Shown: piece by piece, positions 48,316 to 60,795 of the stretch
Layout of the letters: every line of letters starts with the position of its first letter
Position numbering within the stretch: the stretch's first letter is position 1
Assembly: GCF_029407905.1 (NCBI RefSeq)
Contig: NC_073635.1
Coordinates: 37,377,501 to 37,441,500, forward strand
Source of the DNA: Bubalus kerabau
Taxonomy: Eukaryota > Chordata > Mammalia > Artiodactyla > Bovidae
DNA: 64,000 nt
Direction: 5' to 3'
Translations under genes and position numbers: made by a program
The notes under the pieces: generated by a model
Told to the model about the DNA's origin: nothing
Databases searched by the model: none
The model's input: the letters and a program-made list of their open reading frames with translations, nothing else

Positions 48316-48471
48316 CAGTCTGTACTGCTGCTGCTGCTGCTAAGTCGCTTCATTCATGTCCAACTCTGTGTGACCCCATAGACGGCAGCCCACCAGGCTC
48401 CTCCATCCATGGGATTTTCCAGGCAAGAGTACTGGAGGGGGTTGCCATTGCCTTCTCTGCAGTCTGTACTG
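48316..48471 (-). mobile_element. Bov-A2 monomer with 12-bp TSD
   Basis: A single BovA monomer with a (CTG)n end (48328-48459) is bracketed by cagtctgtactg at 48316-48327 and 48460-48471. Part of the left copy overlaps the CTG run. Confidence 0.88.
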
Positions 48472-48516
48472 ACAGGCAGTAAATAGAAACAAAGTGCCCC
48501 TTTGAAGCAATGACAT

Positions 48517-49180
48517 CAGTTCAGTTCAGTTCAGTAGCTCAGTCATGTCCAACTCTGCCACCCAATGAGCTGCAGCACGCCAGGCCTCCCTGTCCATAAC
48601 CAATTCCTGGAGTCCACCCAAACCCATGTCCATCAAGTCGGTGATGCCATCCAACCATCTCAGCCTCTGTCTTCCCCTTCTCCTCCTGCCCTTAATCTAT
48701 CCCAACATCAGGGTCTTTTCAAATGAGTCAGCTCTTCACATCAGGTGGCCAAAGTACCGGAGTTTCAGCTTCAACATCAGTCCTTCCAATGAACACCCAG
48801 GACTGATCTCCTTGCGGATGGACTAGTTGGATCTCCTTGCAGTTCAAAGGACTCTCAAGAGTCTTCTCCAACACCACAGTTCAAAAGCATCCATTCTTCA
48901 GCGCTCAGCTTTCTTTATAGTCCAACTCTCACATCCATACATGACCACTGGAAAAACCATAGCCTTGACTAGACAGACTTTTGTCGGCAAAGTAATGTCT
49001 CGGCTTTTTAATATGTTGTCTAGGTTGGTCATAACTTTCCTTCCAAGGTGTAAGCATCTTTTAATTTCCTGGCTGTAATCACCATCTGCAGTGATTTTGG
49101 AGCCCAGAAAAATAAAGTCAGCCACTGTTTGCACTGTTTCCCTATCTATTTGCCATGAAGTGATGGGACCGGATGCCATG
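48517..49180 (-). mobile_element. BovB tail (ART2A-like)
   Basis: This is the last 660 bases of BovB in reverse, with (TTCAG)n at left. It is 5'-truncated shortly after the YADD region. The frame 48898-49179 is its remnant. Confidence 0.9.
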
Positions 49181-49184
49181 TTAA

Positions 49185-50558
49185 ATTTGCAATTTGATTA
49201 GCTCAGACCTGAATGGGCTTCCTTTGTGGCTCAGCTGGTAAAGAATTTGCCTGAAATGTGGAAGATCTGGGTTTGATCTCTGGGTTTGGAAGATCCCTTG
49301 GAGAAGGGAAAAGCTACCTACTCTAGTAGGACTGGAGAATTTCATGGACTGTATAGTCTATGCTGTTGCAGAGTTGGATACTACTGAGCGACTTTCACTT
49401 TTATACCTGAATGGCCGAATGGTTTTCCCTACTTTCTTCAATTTAAGACTGAATTTTGAAGTAAGGAGCTCATGATCTGAGCCTCAGTCTTGTTTTTGCT
49501 GACTGTAAAAAGCTTCTCCATCTTTAGCTCCAAAAAATATAACCAATCTAACCTTGGTATTGACCATCTGGTGATGTCCATATGTAGAGTCATCCCTTGT
49601 GTTATTGGAAGAAGGGGTTTGCTATCACCAGTGTGTTCTCTTGGCAAAACTCTGTTAACCTATGCACAACTTCATTTTGTAATCCAAGGCCAAACTTGGC
49701 TATTACTCTAGGTAGCTCTTGACTTCCTACTTTGCATTGCCATCCTCTGTGATAAAAAGAGAGGATTGTAATATGATGAGATAAAAAAGATTTTTTTTTT
49801 TTTTTTTTGGTGTTAGTTCTAGGAGGTTTTCTAGGTCTTCATAATATGGTTCAACTTCGGTTTCTTCAGCATTAGTGGTTGGGCCATAGATTTGAATTAG
49901 TGTGATACTGAATACTTTGCCTTGGAAATGAACCAAGATCATTCTGTTGTTTTTAAGATTGTATCCAAGTACTACATTTTGCCCTTTTATTGACTATGAG
50001 GGCTACTTCATTTCTTCTAAGGGATTCTCACCCACAGTAGTAGATATAATGGTCTTCTGAAAGACCATTCCTGTTCATTTTAGTTAACTGATTCCCGAGA
50101 TGCTGATGTTCACTCTTGCCATCTCCTCCTTGATCAGATCTAATTTACCTTCATTCATTGATATAACATTCTGGGTTCCTATGCAATATTGTTCTTCACA
50201 GCATCAGACTTTACTATCACCATCGGACACATCCGCAGCTGGGTATAGCTTCAGTTTTGACCCAGCCTCTTCATTCTTTCTGGAGTTATTTCTCTGCTCT
50301 TCCCCAGGTGCATATTAGACAGGTTGGGACCTGGAGGGGCTTCCAGTGTCATATCTTTTTACCTTTTCATACTGCTCATGGGGCTCCTGAGGCAAGAATA
50401 CTGGAATGGTAAGCCATTCCCTCCTCCAGTGGACCACATTTGGTCAGAGCTCTCCACTATGAACCATCCATCTTGGGTGGCCCTGCATGGCATGGCTCAG
50501 AGCTTCATTGAGTTATGCAAGACCTTTCACCATGACAAGGTTATGGTTCATTAATCCA
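49185..50558 (-). mobile_element. BovB 5' segment, inverted part of a twin-primed copy
   Basis: In reverse, this reads from the BovB 5' UTR (right end, near 50550) through the endonuclease domain to the end of the endonuclease-linker (left end). A Bov-tA interrupts it at 49217-49404 and a T-run lies near 49790-49808. Its left edge corresponds to an element position about 35-40 bases before the start of the following plus-strand segment. Confidence 0.88.
49207..49414 (+). mobile_element. Bov-tA SINE with 10-bp TSD
   Basis: A forward Bov-tA (49217-49404) bracketed by acctgaatgg at 49207-49216 and 49405-49414. The repeat is BovB sequence, showing that the SINE is younger than its BovB host. Confidence 0.92.
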
Positions 50559-52432
50559 TGATTCAAGGAATTAAATGTGGTAGATACCCTGCCTGAAGAA
50601 CAATGGACAGTGGTTCATAACATTCTATAAGAGGCAGTGACCAAATTCATCTCAAAGAAAAGGAAATACAAGAAGGCAAAATAGTTGTTTGAAGAGGCTT
50701 TCCAAATAGCTGAGGAAAGAAGGGAAGCAAATGGAAAGGGAGAAAGGGAAATATATACCAAAATGAATGCAGCATTCCAGAGAAGAACGAGGAGGGATAA
50801 AAAGTCCTTAAGTGAACAATGTAAAGAAATAGAGGAAAATAATAGAGTGGGAAAGGCTAGAGGTCTCTTCAAGAAATTGGAGATATCAAGAGAACATTTA
50901 ATGCAAGGATGGGTACAATAAAGGACAGAAATGGCAAGGATCTAAGAGAAACAGAGAGATTAAGAAAAACTATACAAAAAATGATAATCACTTGGATGAC
51001 CATGATGGTGTGGTCACTCTTTTAGAGCCAGACATTATGGAGTTTGAAGTCAAGTGAGCATTAGGAAACATTACTACAAACAAGCCAGTTGAGGTGATGG
51101 AATTCCAGGTAAGCTAATTAAAATTCTAAAAGATGATGCTGTTAAAACCTAGGAAATTTAGAAAACTTGGCATTGGCCACAGGACAGGAAAATGTCAATT
51201 TTCATTCCAATCCCAAAGCAAGGAATGCCAAATAATGTTCAAACTGCCCTGAAATTGTGCTCATTTCACATACTAGCAAGGTAATGCTCAAAATCATTCA
51301 AGCTAGGTTTCAGCAGTACGTGAACTAAGAACTTCCAGGTATACAAGCTGAGCTTCAAAAAGACAAAGGAACCAGAGATCAAATTGCCAACATTTTTTGG
51401 ATCATGGAGAAAGGAAGGGAATTCCAGAAAAACATCTACTTCTGCTTTATTGTCTATGCTAAAGGTTTTGACTGTGTGGATCATAACAAACTGTGGAAAA
51501 TTCTTAGAGATGTGACTATAAGACCTCCTTACCTGTCTCCTAAAAGACTTGTACACAAGCCAAGAAGCAACAGATCCAAACACAGCACAAATGACTGGTT
51601 CAAAATTGGGAAAGAAGTATGTCAAAGCTGTATATTGTCTTCCTATTTATTTAACTTACATGCAGAATAGATAATGTGAAATGCCAGGCCAGATGAGTCG
51701 CAAACTGGAATCAAGATTGCTGGGAGAAATATCAGCAACCTAGATATGCAGATGATAACACTCTAATGAGAGAAAGTGAAGAGGAACTAAGAGCCTCTAT
51801 ATGCTAATGAAAGAGGAGAGTAAACACCTTGATTAAAACTCAACGTTAAAAAAACTGAGATCATGGCATCCAGTTCCATCACTTTACAGCAAATAGAAGG
51901 GTGAAAAATGTGGATACTGCGACAGATTTTATTATCTTAGTTTCCAAAATTACTGTGGATGATGACTGCAGCCATGAAATTAAAAGACACTTTACCTTGG
52001 AAGGAAAACTATTAAAAACCCAGACAGCACATTAAAAACAGAGACATCACTTTGCCAACAAAGGTATGTATAGTCAAACTTATGGTTTTTCCAATAGTCA
52101 TGTACGGATGTCAGAGTTGGACCAGAAAGAAGACTGCATGCTGAAGAATTCATGCTTTCCAGTTGTGGTTCTGGAGAAGACTCTTGAGAATACCTGGGAC
52201 TGAAAGGAGATTAAACCAGTCAATCCTAAAGGAAATTCAACCCTGAATATTCATTAGAGTGACAAATGCTGAAGCTCCAGTATTTTGGCCACCTGATGTG
52301 AAGAGCATCACTGACTCAATGGACACTAGTGTGAGCAAACTTTGGGAGATAGTAAAGTATCAGAAAGCCTGGGGTGCTGTAGTCCATGGGGTCACAAAGA
52401 GTGAGATATGACTTAGCAACTAAACAACAACA
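50559..52432 (+). mobile_element. BovB 3' segment of the twin-primed copy
   Basis: It runs from the linker (frame 50685-50921) through the RT region (frame 51404-51670) to the AACAACAACAGC-type 3' end. Many stops and frameshifts are present; the YADD box near 51746 can still be read in one frame. Confidence 0.9.
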
Positions 52433-53717
52433 GCAACAAGAATGGTACATAGAATCATCCTTTTCTTATTGTTCTCCCATCCTTTGAAAACTGCCTCCTT
52501 GGCCTCTCCCCTAGGAGTAAACCAAATTTACTTATAAATCCTTTAATATATCAATGATCACTTGGTAAAGTAATTTCTTTCAATTTTCATGTGCAGAGAG
52601 CAATAAAGATAAGTCAAAGTGTGCATAATATATATTAATATATGCATCTCAGTTGTTACCTGGTGGTTAACTATACATTACTACAGTTATGTATGCTATA
52701 GTATACATTACATACTATAACTATACATTTACTAAGATGTGGAAGAGGTATTATACATAATCTTATATAAGCATATAGTCAACAATACGTTAAACTTAGT
52801 AAATATTGTATGCACATCACTAGGAGGAAAAGAATATTTAGGATTATAATTATTTAGAGAATAGGAAGGAGTTTGTTAGATGATGCTTTCTCCATCAATA
52901 AATATGTGCACACTCAAACATACACAATAATTTTATGAAATAAAACAATTTCATTGTGTTTTAAAATTTGATGGTGTACTGGGTCCATCCTGATTGAGAG
53001 TTAAGGTCTGCAATTGTATTACACCCTTACTCAACCTCTTATATATATGCCTTAATTATCAGTCACATTATATTATATATTTAAGGCTTTCAATGACAAG
53101 TGTTTGCAATTCAATCTTTATGTCTTTCAATAGAACTTCTATAAATAGAGAAGATATTAAAAAAAAAAAAGACTAATGTGAGTGATATATGGGCTGAAAA
53201 GCAGTTCTGTTAATTTTTGTGGTATAAGGAAAGATGGATCAAGATATAAAAATTCAATCAAATAAAAAAGTAAACAATGATTTCTTGTGCCAAGCTATAG
53301 TTAATTTTATATTTTTATACTTCTGTCTAATAAAGATATTGTATCTACAATGATAAGATGAATTTGACTTAGCTCCATGATGTATGGAAACAGAGTGGGC
53401 TAAACGGGAAGCAGAAAAATAGGGTATTTGAAGGGATAACATAAGAAGCAGGGTTGTATCTATCTTTGGTTTTAGACTACATTATTCTCACTGTAACACC
53501 AGGGTGTACCTAAAATATCAATTTTCCATTACTGTGTAATCTGTGCCATTATGCTTATATTTCTGTTTTTTTGTTTGTTTGTTTTTGTTTTCAGAAAATT
53601 AAAACGATCATTCCTAAGAGAATCTGCAGTATAACAATAACAATATGACCTATCTAAATGTTTCACTGTGGTTTTGAAATGTCATATTTTACTTTCTTTC
53701 TCCTGATGTAGTGTTAA
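52433..53717. other. AT-rich unique DNA
   Basis: TA-rich self-similar words occur at 52670-52740. No element or exon was recognised. Confidence 0.55.
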
Positions 53718-53730
53718 CTCTACATTGAGT

Positions 53731-54366
53731 TAAATAGATGGGGAAACAGTGGAAACAGTGTCAGACTTTATTTTTCTGGGCTCCAAAATCACTGCAGATG
53801 GTGACTGCAGCCATGAAATTAAAAGGCACTTACTCCTTGGAAGGAAAGTTATGACCAACCTAGATAGCATGTTCAAAAGCAGAGACATTACTTTGCCAAC
53901 AAAGGTCCATCTAGTCAAGGCTATGGTTTTTCCTGTGGTCATATATGGATGTGAGAGTTGGACTGTGAAGAAAGCTGAGCGCCGAAGAATTGATGCTTTT
54001 GAACTGTGGTGTTGGAGAAGACTCTTGAGAGTCCCTTGGACTGCAAGGAGATCCAACCAGTCCATTCTGAAGGAGATCAGCCCTGGGTGTTTTTTTGGAA
54101 GGAATGATGCTAAAGCTGGAACTCCAGTACTTTGGCCACCTCATGCGAAGAGTTGACTCATTGGAAAAGACACTGATGCTGGGAGGGATTGGGGGCAGGA
54201 GGAGACGGGGACGACAGAGGATGAGATGGCTGGATGGCATCACTGACTCGATGGACATGAGTCTGAGTGAACTCCGGGAGTTGGTGATGGACAGGGAGGC
54301 CTGGCATGCTGCGATTCATGGGGTTGCAAAGAGTCCGACACGACTGAGCGACCGAACTGAACTGAA
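53731..54366 (+). mobile_element. Young BovB tail (ART2A-like)
   Basis: The last 636 bases of BovB, ending in ACTGAACTGAA. Frame 53749-54156 is open up to a one-base expansion of a T-run near 54091. The same expansion occurs in the copy at 55382-56104. Confidence 0.92.
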
Positions 54367-55369
54367 TAGTAACTTTAGTAGTATTTTTGAAAGATTGAAT
54401 TATATTTTATATTAATCCTCACCCTGGTCTTCTCTAATCTAGATTAAACAATTGAAAGCTGTGCTATTCCTTGACAGATGTAACATTTCCTGATTTATAA
54501 TTTGTTTCTAGGAGTTAGAGAAGTAAAATAATTTTGTTCAAAGATATATTGTGCATGAATCTAAACTCTTTGCTTTACTTACTGAGACTTCATAAAACAG
54601 AAAAATTTGACCAGACTAGGGATTTTTTTTTTATCATGTATCGAGAGTAACTGTTTCATTAAGTATTTTTCAAATCATGGAAAAAAATTTTTTTTCTCTC
54701 AGTTTTTATTTTCTGGGTTGAGTTAGAGGCAAGTATAGTATTGTGATCATATCTATCCACACACTACTTTTTAGCATAGATATAAAGAAAAGAAATTACA
54801 TTGAGAAAGATAAATTAAATCAAAGATGAAATTCCAGAGGTAACAAAGTTGAGAGGTTATGAAGACAAGAGAACAAAGTGTATTAAACAAACAAACAAAC
54901 ATCGGCAAAAGTCTTTGCTTTTTTCCTACTTGAAAATTCCCTATTTTGGAAAACTTGCTGGCTAGTCTTTTTTTTTTTAATCTTCAATCTCTTTAGCTAT
55001 TCATTTATGTGCCATATGATGCAAAAGGTACAAATTTGTGACAGGTTTACCTTGGACCTACTCAAATGGGAATTGTAAAAAAATGCAATTCCCTATTTTT
55101 CATGCTTAAGGTGCTTTCATTCTTTCTTAACAAGACAGATGTAAAATGTTTCTTATTATTAATTTATAATACATGCTTATCTAAAAATGTAAAATGGTTT
55201 CTTTCTTGAAATTGACTATGAGGCTGATGAACGACCATGTTATTATTTTCATCTTATATCTTGGTAGAAAATCTGTTATTTTTGCTTTCAGTAAATATAT
55301 TTATTTTTCTTTTTCATAAATTAAAATCTTAGTATATCAGACAGTATACTATAAGAGTAGCATACCTCA
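54367..55369. other. AT-rich unique DNA
   Basis: A (CAAA)n stretch lies near 54887-54900. Nothing else was recognised. Confidence 0.55.
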
Positions 55370-56104
55370 CTCAATGCATATCAGATCAGATCAGTCGCTC
55401 AGTCATGTCCGACTCTTTGTGACCCCATGAACTGCAGCACGCCAGGCCTCCCTGTCCATCACCAACCCCCACAGTTCACTCAGACTCAAGTCCATCGAGT
55501 CAGTGATGCCATCCAGCCATCTCATTCTCTGTCGTCCCCTTCTCCTCCTGCCCCCAATTCCTCCCAGCATCAGTGTCTTTTCCAATGAGTCAACTCTTCG
55601 CATGAGGTGGCCAAAGTACTGGAGTTTCAGCTTTAGCATCATTCCTTCCAAAAAAACACCCAGGGCTGATCTCCTTCAGAATGGACTGGTTGGATCTCCT
55701 TGCAGTCCAAGGGACTCTCAAGAGTCTTCTCCAACACCACAGTTTAAAAGCATCAATTCTTTGGCACTCAGCTTTCTTCACAGTCCAACTCTCACATCCA
55801 TACATGACCACAGGAAAAACCATAGCCTTGACTAGATGGACCTTTGTTGGCAAAGTAATGTCTCTGCTTTTGAACATGCTATCTAGGTTGGTCATAACTT
55901 TCCTTCCAAGGAGTAAGTGTCTTTTAATTTCATGGCTGCAGTCACCATCTGCAGTGATTTTGGAGCCCAGAAAAATAAAGTCTGACACTGTTTCCACTGT
56001 TTCCCCATCTATTTCCCATGAAGTGATGGGACCGGATGCCATGACCTTCGTTTTCTGAATGTTGAGCTTTAAGCCAACTTTTTCACTCTCCACTTGCACT
56101 TTCA
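55370..56104 (-). mobile_element. BovB 3' segment of a twin-primed copy
   Basis: After the left TSD (ctcaatgcatat, 55370-55381) comes the reverse BovB 3' end with ATCAG-type terminal repeats, continuing to a point just after the YADD region at 56104. There the strand of the element switches. Confidence 0.92.
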
Positions 56105-57089
56105 CGATAAAGGACAAAAATGGTATGGACCTAACAGAAGCAGAAGATATTAAGAAGAGATGGCAAGAATATACAGAAGAACTGTACAAAAAAGATCTTC
56201 ATGACCCAGATAATCACGATGGTGTGATCACTGACCTAGAGCCAGACATCCTGGAATGTGAAGTCAAGTGGGCCTTAGAAAGCATCACTACGAACAAAGC
56301 TAGTGGAGGTGATAGAATTCCAATTGAGCTATTCCAAATCCTGAAAGATGATGCTGTGAAAGTGCTGCACTCAATATGCCAGCACATTTGGAAAACTCAG
56401 CAGTGGCCACAGGACTGGAAAAGGTCAGTTTTCATTCCAATCCCAAAGAAAGGCAATGCCAAAGAATGCTCAAACTACTGCACAATTGCACTCATCTCAC
56501 ATGCTAGTAAAGTAATGCTTAAAATTCTCCAAGCCAGGCTTCAGCAATATGTGAACTGTGAACTTCCTGATGTTCAAACTGGTTTTAGAAAAGGCAGAGG
56601 AACCAGAGATCAAATTGCCAACATCCTCTGGATCATGGAAAAAGCAAGAGAGTTCCAGAAAAACATCTATTTCTGCTTTATTGACGATGCCAAAGCTTTT
56701 GACTGTGTGGATCACAATAAACTGTGGAAAATTCTTCAAGAGATGGGAATACCAGACCACCTGATCTGCCTCTTGAGAAATTTGTATGCAGGTCAGGAAG
56801 CAACGGTCAGAACTGGACATGGAACAACAGACTGGTTCCAAATAGGAAAAGGAGTACGTCAAGGCTGTATATTGTCACCCTGTTTATTTAACTTATATGC
56901 AGAGTACATCATGAGAAACACTGGACTGGAAGAAACACAAGCTGGAATCAAGATTGCTGGGAGAAATATCAATAACCTCAGATATGCAGGTGATACCACC
57001 CTTATGGCAGAAAGTGAAGAGGAACTCAAAAGCCTCTTGATGAAAGTGAAAGTGGAGAGTGGGAAAGTTGGTTAAAGCTCAATGCATAT
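56105..57089 (+). mobile_element. BovB 5' segment, inverted part of a twin-primed copy
   Basis: This plus-strand segment starts in the linker upstream of RT and ends just after the YADD region, where the minus-strand segment began; the two overlap by about 40 element bases. The right TSD ctcaatgcatat lies at 57078-57089. Confidence 0.92.
56109..57075 (+). pseudogene. BovB RT domain, open frame with YAGD
   Basis: An open frame of about 320 codons covers the linker, RT fingers and palm. Its first 17 or so residues (from 56059) are out-of-context sequence from the other segment. Motif A reads FIDDAKAFD, so the usual Tyr after the catalytic Asp is Asp. The catalytic box YADD has become YAGD (56983-56994), losing one of the two metal-binding aspartates. 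The frame stops just past the segment end. RT activity is not expected. Confidence 0.88.
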
Positions 57090-57250
57090 ACAATATATTA
57101 AATATGCTATATAATATATAGAATATATGTTACATGTTATTAACATATACTATGTTGTTATATATTATTATATACTATATATGATGTATCCCATATATAT
57201 AATTAATGGTATTTGTATATTTATGTGTATAAGATATATAGGTATAATAG
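57090..57250. repeat. TA-rich low-complexity DNA
   Basis: Irregular TATA-rich sequence without a stable unit. Confidence 0.85.
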
Positions 57251-57252
57251 AA

Positions 57253-57667
57253 ACTCAAGTAGGGCTTCCCTCGTGGTGCAATGGATAGGAATCCTGCCAA
57301 TGCAGGGGACACAGATTCAATTCCTGGTCTGGGAAGATTCCACATGCTGCAGAGCAACTAAATCCAATCACGACTTCTTAACCTATGCTCTTGGGCCCAT
57401 GAAGCACAACTAAGAAGTCCCTGTGCTGCAACTAATGAAGCCTGTATGCCCTAGAGCCAACAAGCCACAACTACTGAAGCACATGTGTCTAGATCCTGTG
57501 CTCTGCAACAAGAGGAGTCACTGCAATGAGAAGCCTGAGCAAAGCAACCAACAGTAGCCCCTGCTCTCCACAACTAGAGAAGGCCCATGAGCAGCAATGA
57601 AAACTCAGTGCAAACAAAAGTCAATCAATTAATTAAGTTGGGAAAAAACAGAACAAAACACTCAAGT
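57253..57667 (+). mobile_element. CHR-type SINE, long form, with TSD
   Basis: It starts with gggcttccctcgtgg and runs through repeated caactactgaagc- and gagaagcc-type words to an A-rich end (57261-57659). The short repeat actcaagt occurs at 57253-57260 and 57660-57667. Confidence 0.85.
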
Positions 57668-60355
57668 GAGTTTCAACATAGAAATGCAGAGTATTCACAG
57701 AGCAGAAGAGATTTGAGGGAAAGATTGTTAGTGTGAGGAGACTTGTAGAGCCACAGGAGAGAAAGCATGATTGTTTAACAAATCAGCATCAGAGTAGAAC
57801 AAGACTTAGAGCATTCAGAAACAGTTTGAGGACAAACTTCATTGATTTTACAAATTTTTCTAGAGCTGGTTCCTCATTTCCTGATGGTCTTGATTTGAAC
57901 TGTTATTGACTTTAATAGTAATACACAGTGTCCAACTTACTTGAATTTGCATTGATTTATTTGCTTTAACTTTACCATTTTAAGTCAAGTGCATTAAGCT
58001 TGACATTTCATGTTCAGCCAAGCCCATGTGAGCTTCCAAGTTAAACATAAAACTGCTGAGCTTCAGCCAACTCTTTTGGGTTCACAAGTTTGACAAGTTT
58101 TGTCATATTTCACAAAGAAACCTGGTGAGGAATTCAAAAGGAATCATAAAACCCTATGCATTCTCAAGAATTTACTATAAAAGCTGGGTGGCTAAGTTAA
58201 ATTGAAATAGTGAACCTAGGTCTCAGCTAATCCAGAAACAATGCAATATGTCATTTAGAAACATAGGCAGGCTCTAGACAAACTTGACTTTCTTCTGAAA
58301 TTGCTGAGTTTGCAAGCTATTGGATTTGAAATGAAATCTCCTTTTGACATTTGCTGAGACTATATATACATATATATATATGAATTTTTAAAAGTCATGA
58401 GAAGAGAAAAAGAAGTATTTCTTAATTCCCTGATTAAATATAAAAGGGAACTTCAAGAACATTTGAACAAGGGTTTAAAACTCAGTTCACTATCAGAATA
58501 AAGATAACCAAATATTCTTGATACTCGTCTCTTCGAAAGCTCGGTTCTATTTCTCCTGCCATTCGAAACGAGCTGGGCAGTACTCCACTATCAGAGTACC
58601 ATAGAAGTAATGTCATACCAGTTCTTACAGGTCTAGCCTTTACAACAACTGGCAGGTCTTGTGTCCTATATTTTGGAAGAATTATTTTTAGAACCTTGAA
58701 CTGTCGTTAAAGTAATTAGTTCACTATGGAGGGCCCATGAGGGAAAGTCCTAAAAGAAGGCTGTACTTAAGCTAGTTTTCCAGAGGACCCTGCCAAGGGA
58801 AGAATAAAGATGTTCTTATATCTCTAGACCAGTCCAGAAACCAAATGAATAGCTTGAGTGACTCTAAGCATAGCAACACGAAGAAGCATTGCCTTCTAAA
58901 ATCTTATCTACAATCCTGATGCAAGGTTTAGACAAACTTTGGGCGTGTTTTGCTTTATGGCATAGATAGGATTATTAAATTAACCTCTTTATTTACTCTC
59001 TATAAGATCAATGAAATATCTTGAATTCTAGTAATAGCTATTTCAACAGCATGCCCCCAAAGTAATTTAAACAGTTTTATAGAAGTTTGACTGAAAATGT
59101 GAATTTTTTCAAGGAAGTAATGATGCTGCTTGGTCAAACTTTTTTTTTTTTTCCAAACTAAACCATCTCTGAAGAGTATTTCTGACTACTCCATGCATCC
59201 AAATACAAGCATCCAAAATGTGAGGTTATATTTTAAAATAAATTTACATAAAAATAAAACAAAAATTAAAATTATGTGAAACAGTAATTAAAAAAATACC
59301 ACAGGATTAAGTGAGTGAAAAATTGCTTAAATTTTCTTCTAGAGGTCATAGCAAGTCAGCTTAATCTGATATGTGTTTTCTTCTCATGAGAGTAGCATTC
59401 ATAGAGTCAGCAGTTTTCAATTGATTTTGATGAATGAGTTTTTTTTTTGACTTGATGAATTTATGCATCATTGATTCAGCTACTCATGCAGTCAATAGTA
59501 TAACTGAAAACAACATGAAGAACAGACTATTTTTGAAAGTTTTATTGCAAAAGCTTGACAATAATGCTTAAAAACATCAAGTATATTAATGTTTGTACTT
59601 TGATAAAAGATCATCCAAATCTTTGAGAATAATGTTCTAAAATAACTTGGATATTCTAACAAAAAATTAATTTAAATGTTTTTGCTTATTTCTATAGTAA
59701 ATTTACTTGATAAACTTTTAAAAAAGTGTTAAGAAAAGCAATCTATTATAAAGTAGTCATAAGAACACAGATAAGATAAATTTAACTGAAATAATGAACT
59801 GTCATTGCTATATAATATAAATTTACAGATTGGGAAGGATGATTACAAAATGTTTGAGTCATTCTGCTTAATATGCTGTAATTGATCTCAATAATAATAA
59901 GAAAATAATAAATTTGCTGATATTCTGCAAGTTTGAATCACAAAAACATAGAATTCAACCTTTTTCTTGAGTTTAAGTCTAAAAATATTACCTGTGCAGA
60001 TTTATACCTTCAATATTTTAAAGTTTATTTTTCATAGAATTTACAGGGAATCCAGATCGAAGGTTTTGGGTCTTCAAGTATAATCTCTATTTCATGTTTA
60101 ATCACTTTTATAACACCCCTGAGAAGAGATGGTGCAGATAACAGTTACTATACCACTCCCTAACTCTTGAGAAAACACTTTCATTTTTGGACAGCTCTGA
60201 ATGTTAAAATATTCTTTATTATTCTGAGCAAAAATAAATTTATTCATTTTACTTTTATTTGCTCATACTTTCAACCCTTGGAAATACATAGAATATTTTA
60301 TCCATCTTTATCCATATCTTGTAGTTAACATCAACATCTTCAGGTAATCAGATAT
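57668..60355. other. Unique DNA with a possible LTR end
   Basis: Mostly unassigned AT-rich DNA. Around 58439-58579 there is a TATA word, an AATAAA and a small CpG cluster (listed separately). No exon was found. Confidence 0.5.
58439..58579 (+). promoter_or_regulatory. Candidate LTR promoter, poly(A) signal and U5
   Basis: TATAAAA (58439-58445) is followed 51 bases later by AATAAA (58497-58502), then by a stretch with five CpGs in about 50 bases (58524-58570) that ends in a gggca word. This order is typical of R and U5 in a retroviral LTR. I could not find the left end or a TSD, so this remains a suggestion. Confidence 0.3.
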
Positions 60356-60795
60356 ATACATATATTCACTACTGTGGGCAAGAATCCTTTAGAAGAAATG
60401 GAGTAGATCTCATAGTTAATAAAAGAGTTTGAAATGTGATACTTGTGTACAATCTTAGAAATGACAGCATGATCTCAGCTTATTACCAAGGCAAACCATT
60501 CAGTATCACAGAAAACCCAGTCTATGCCCCAACCACTGATGCTGAAGAAGCTGAAGTTGACCTGTTCTATGAAAACCTACAAGATTTTCTGGAACTAATG
60601 CCAGCAAAGATGTCCATTTTTTGGACATAAGGGATTGGACTGCAAAAGTAGGGGTCCAGAGATGCCTACAATAATAGGCAAGTGTGGCCTTGGAGTGCAA
60701 AATGAAACAGAATAAAGGCTAAGAGAGTTTGATCAAGAGAACACTCTATTCATAGGAAATACCCTTTTCCAACAAGACAACAGAAGACTCTACAC

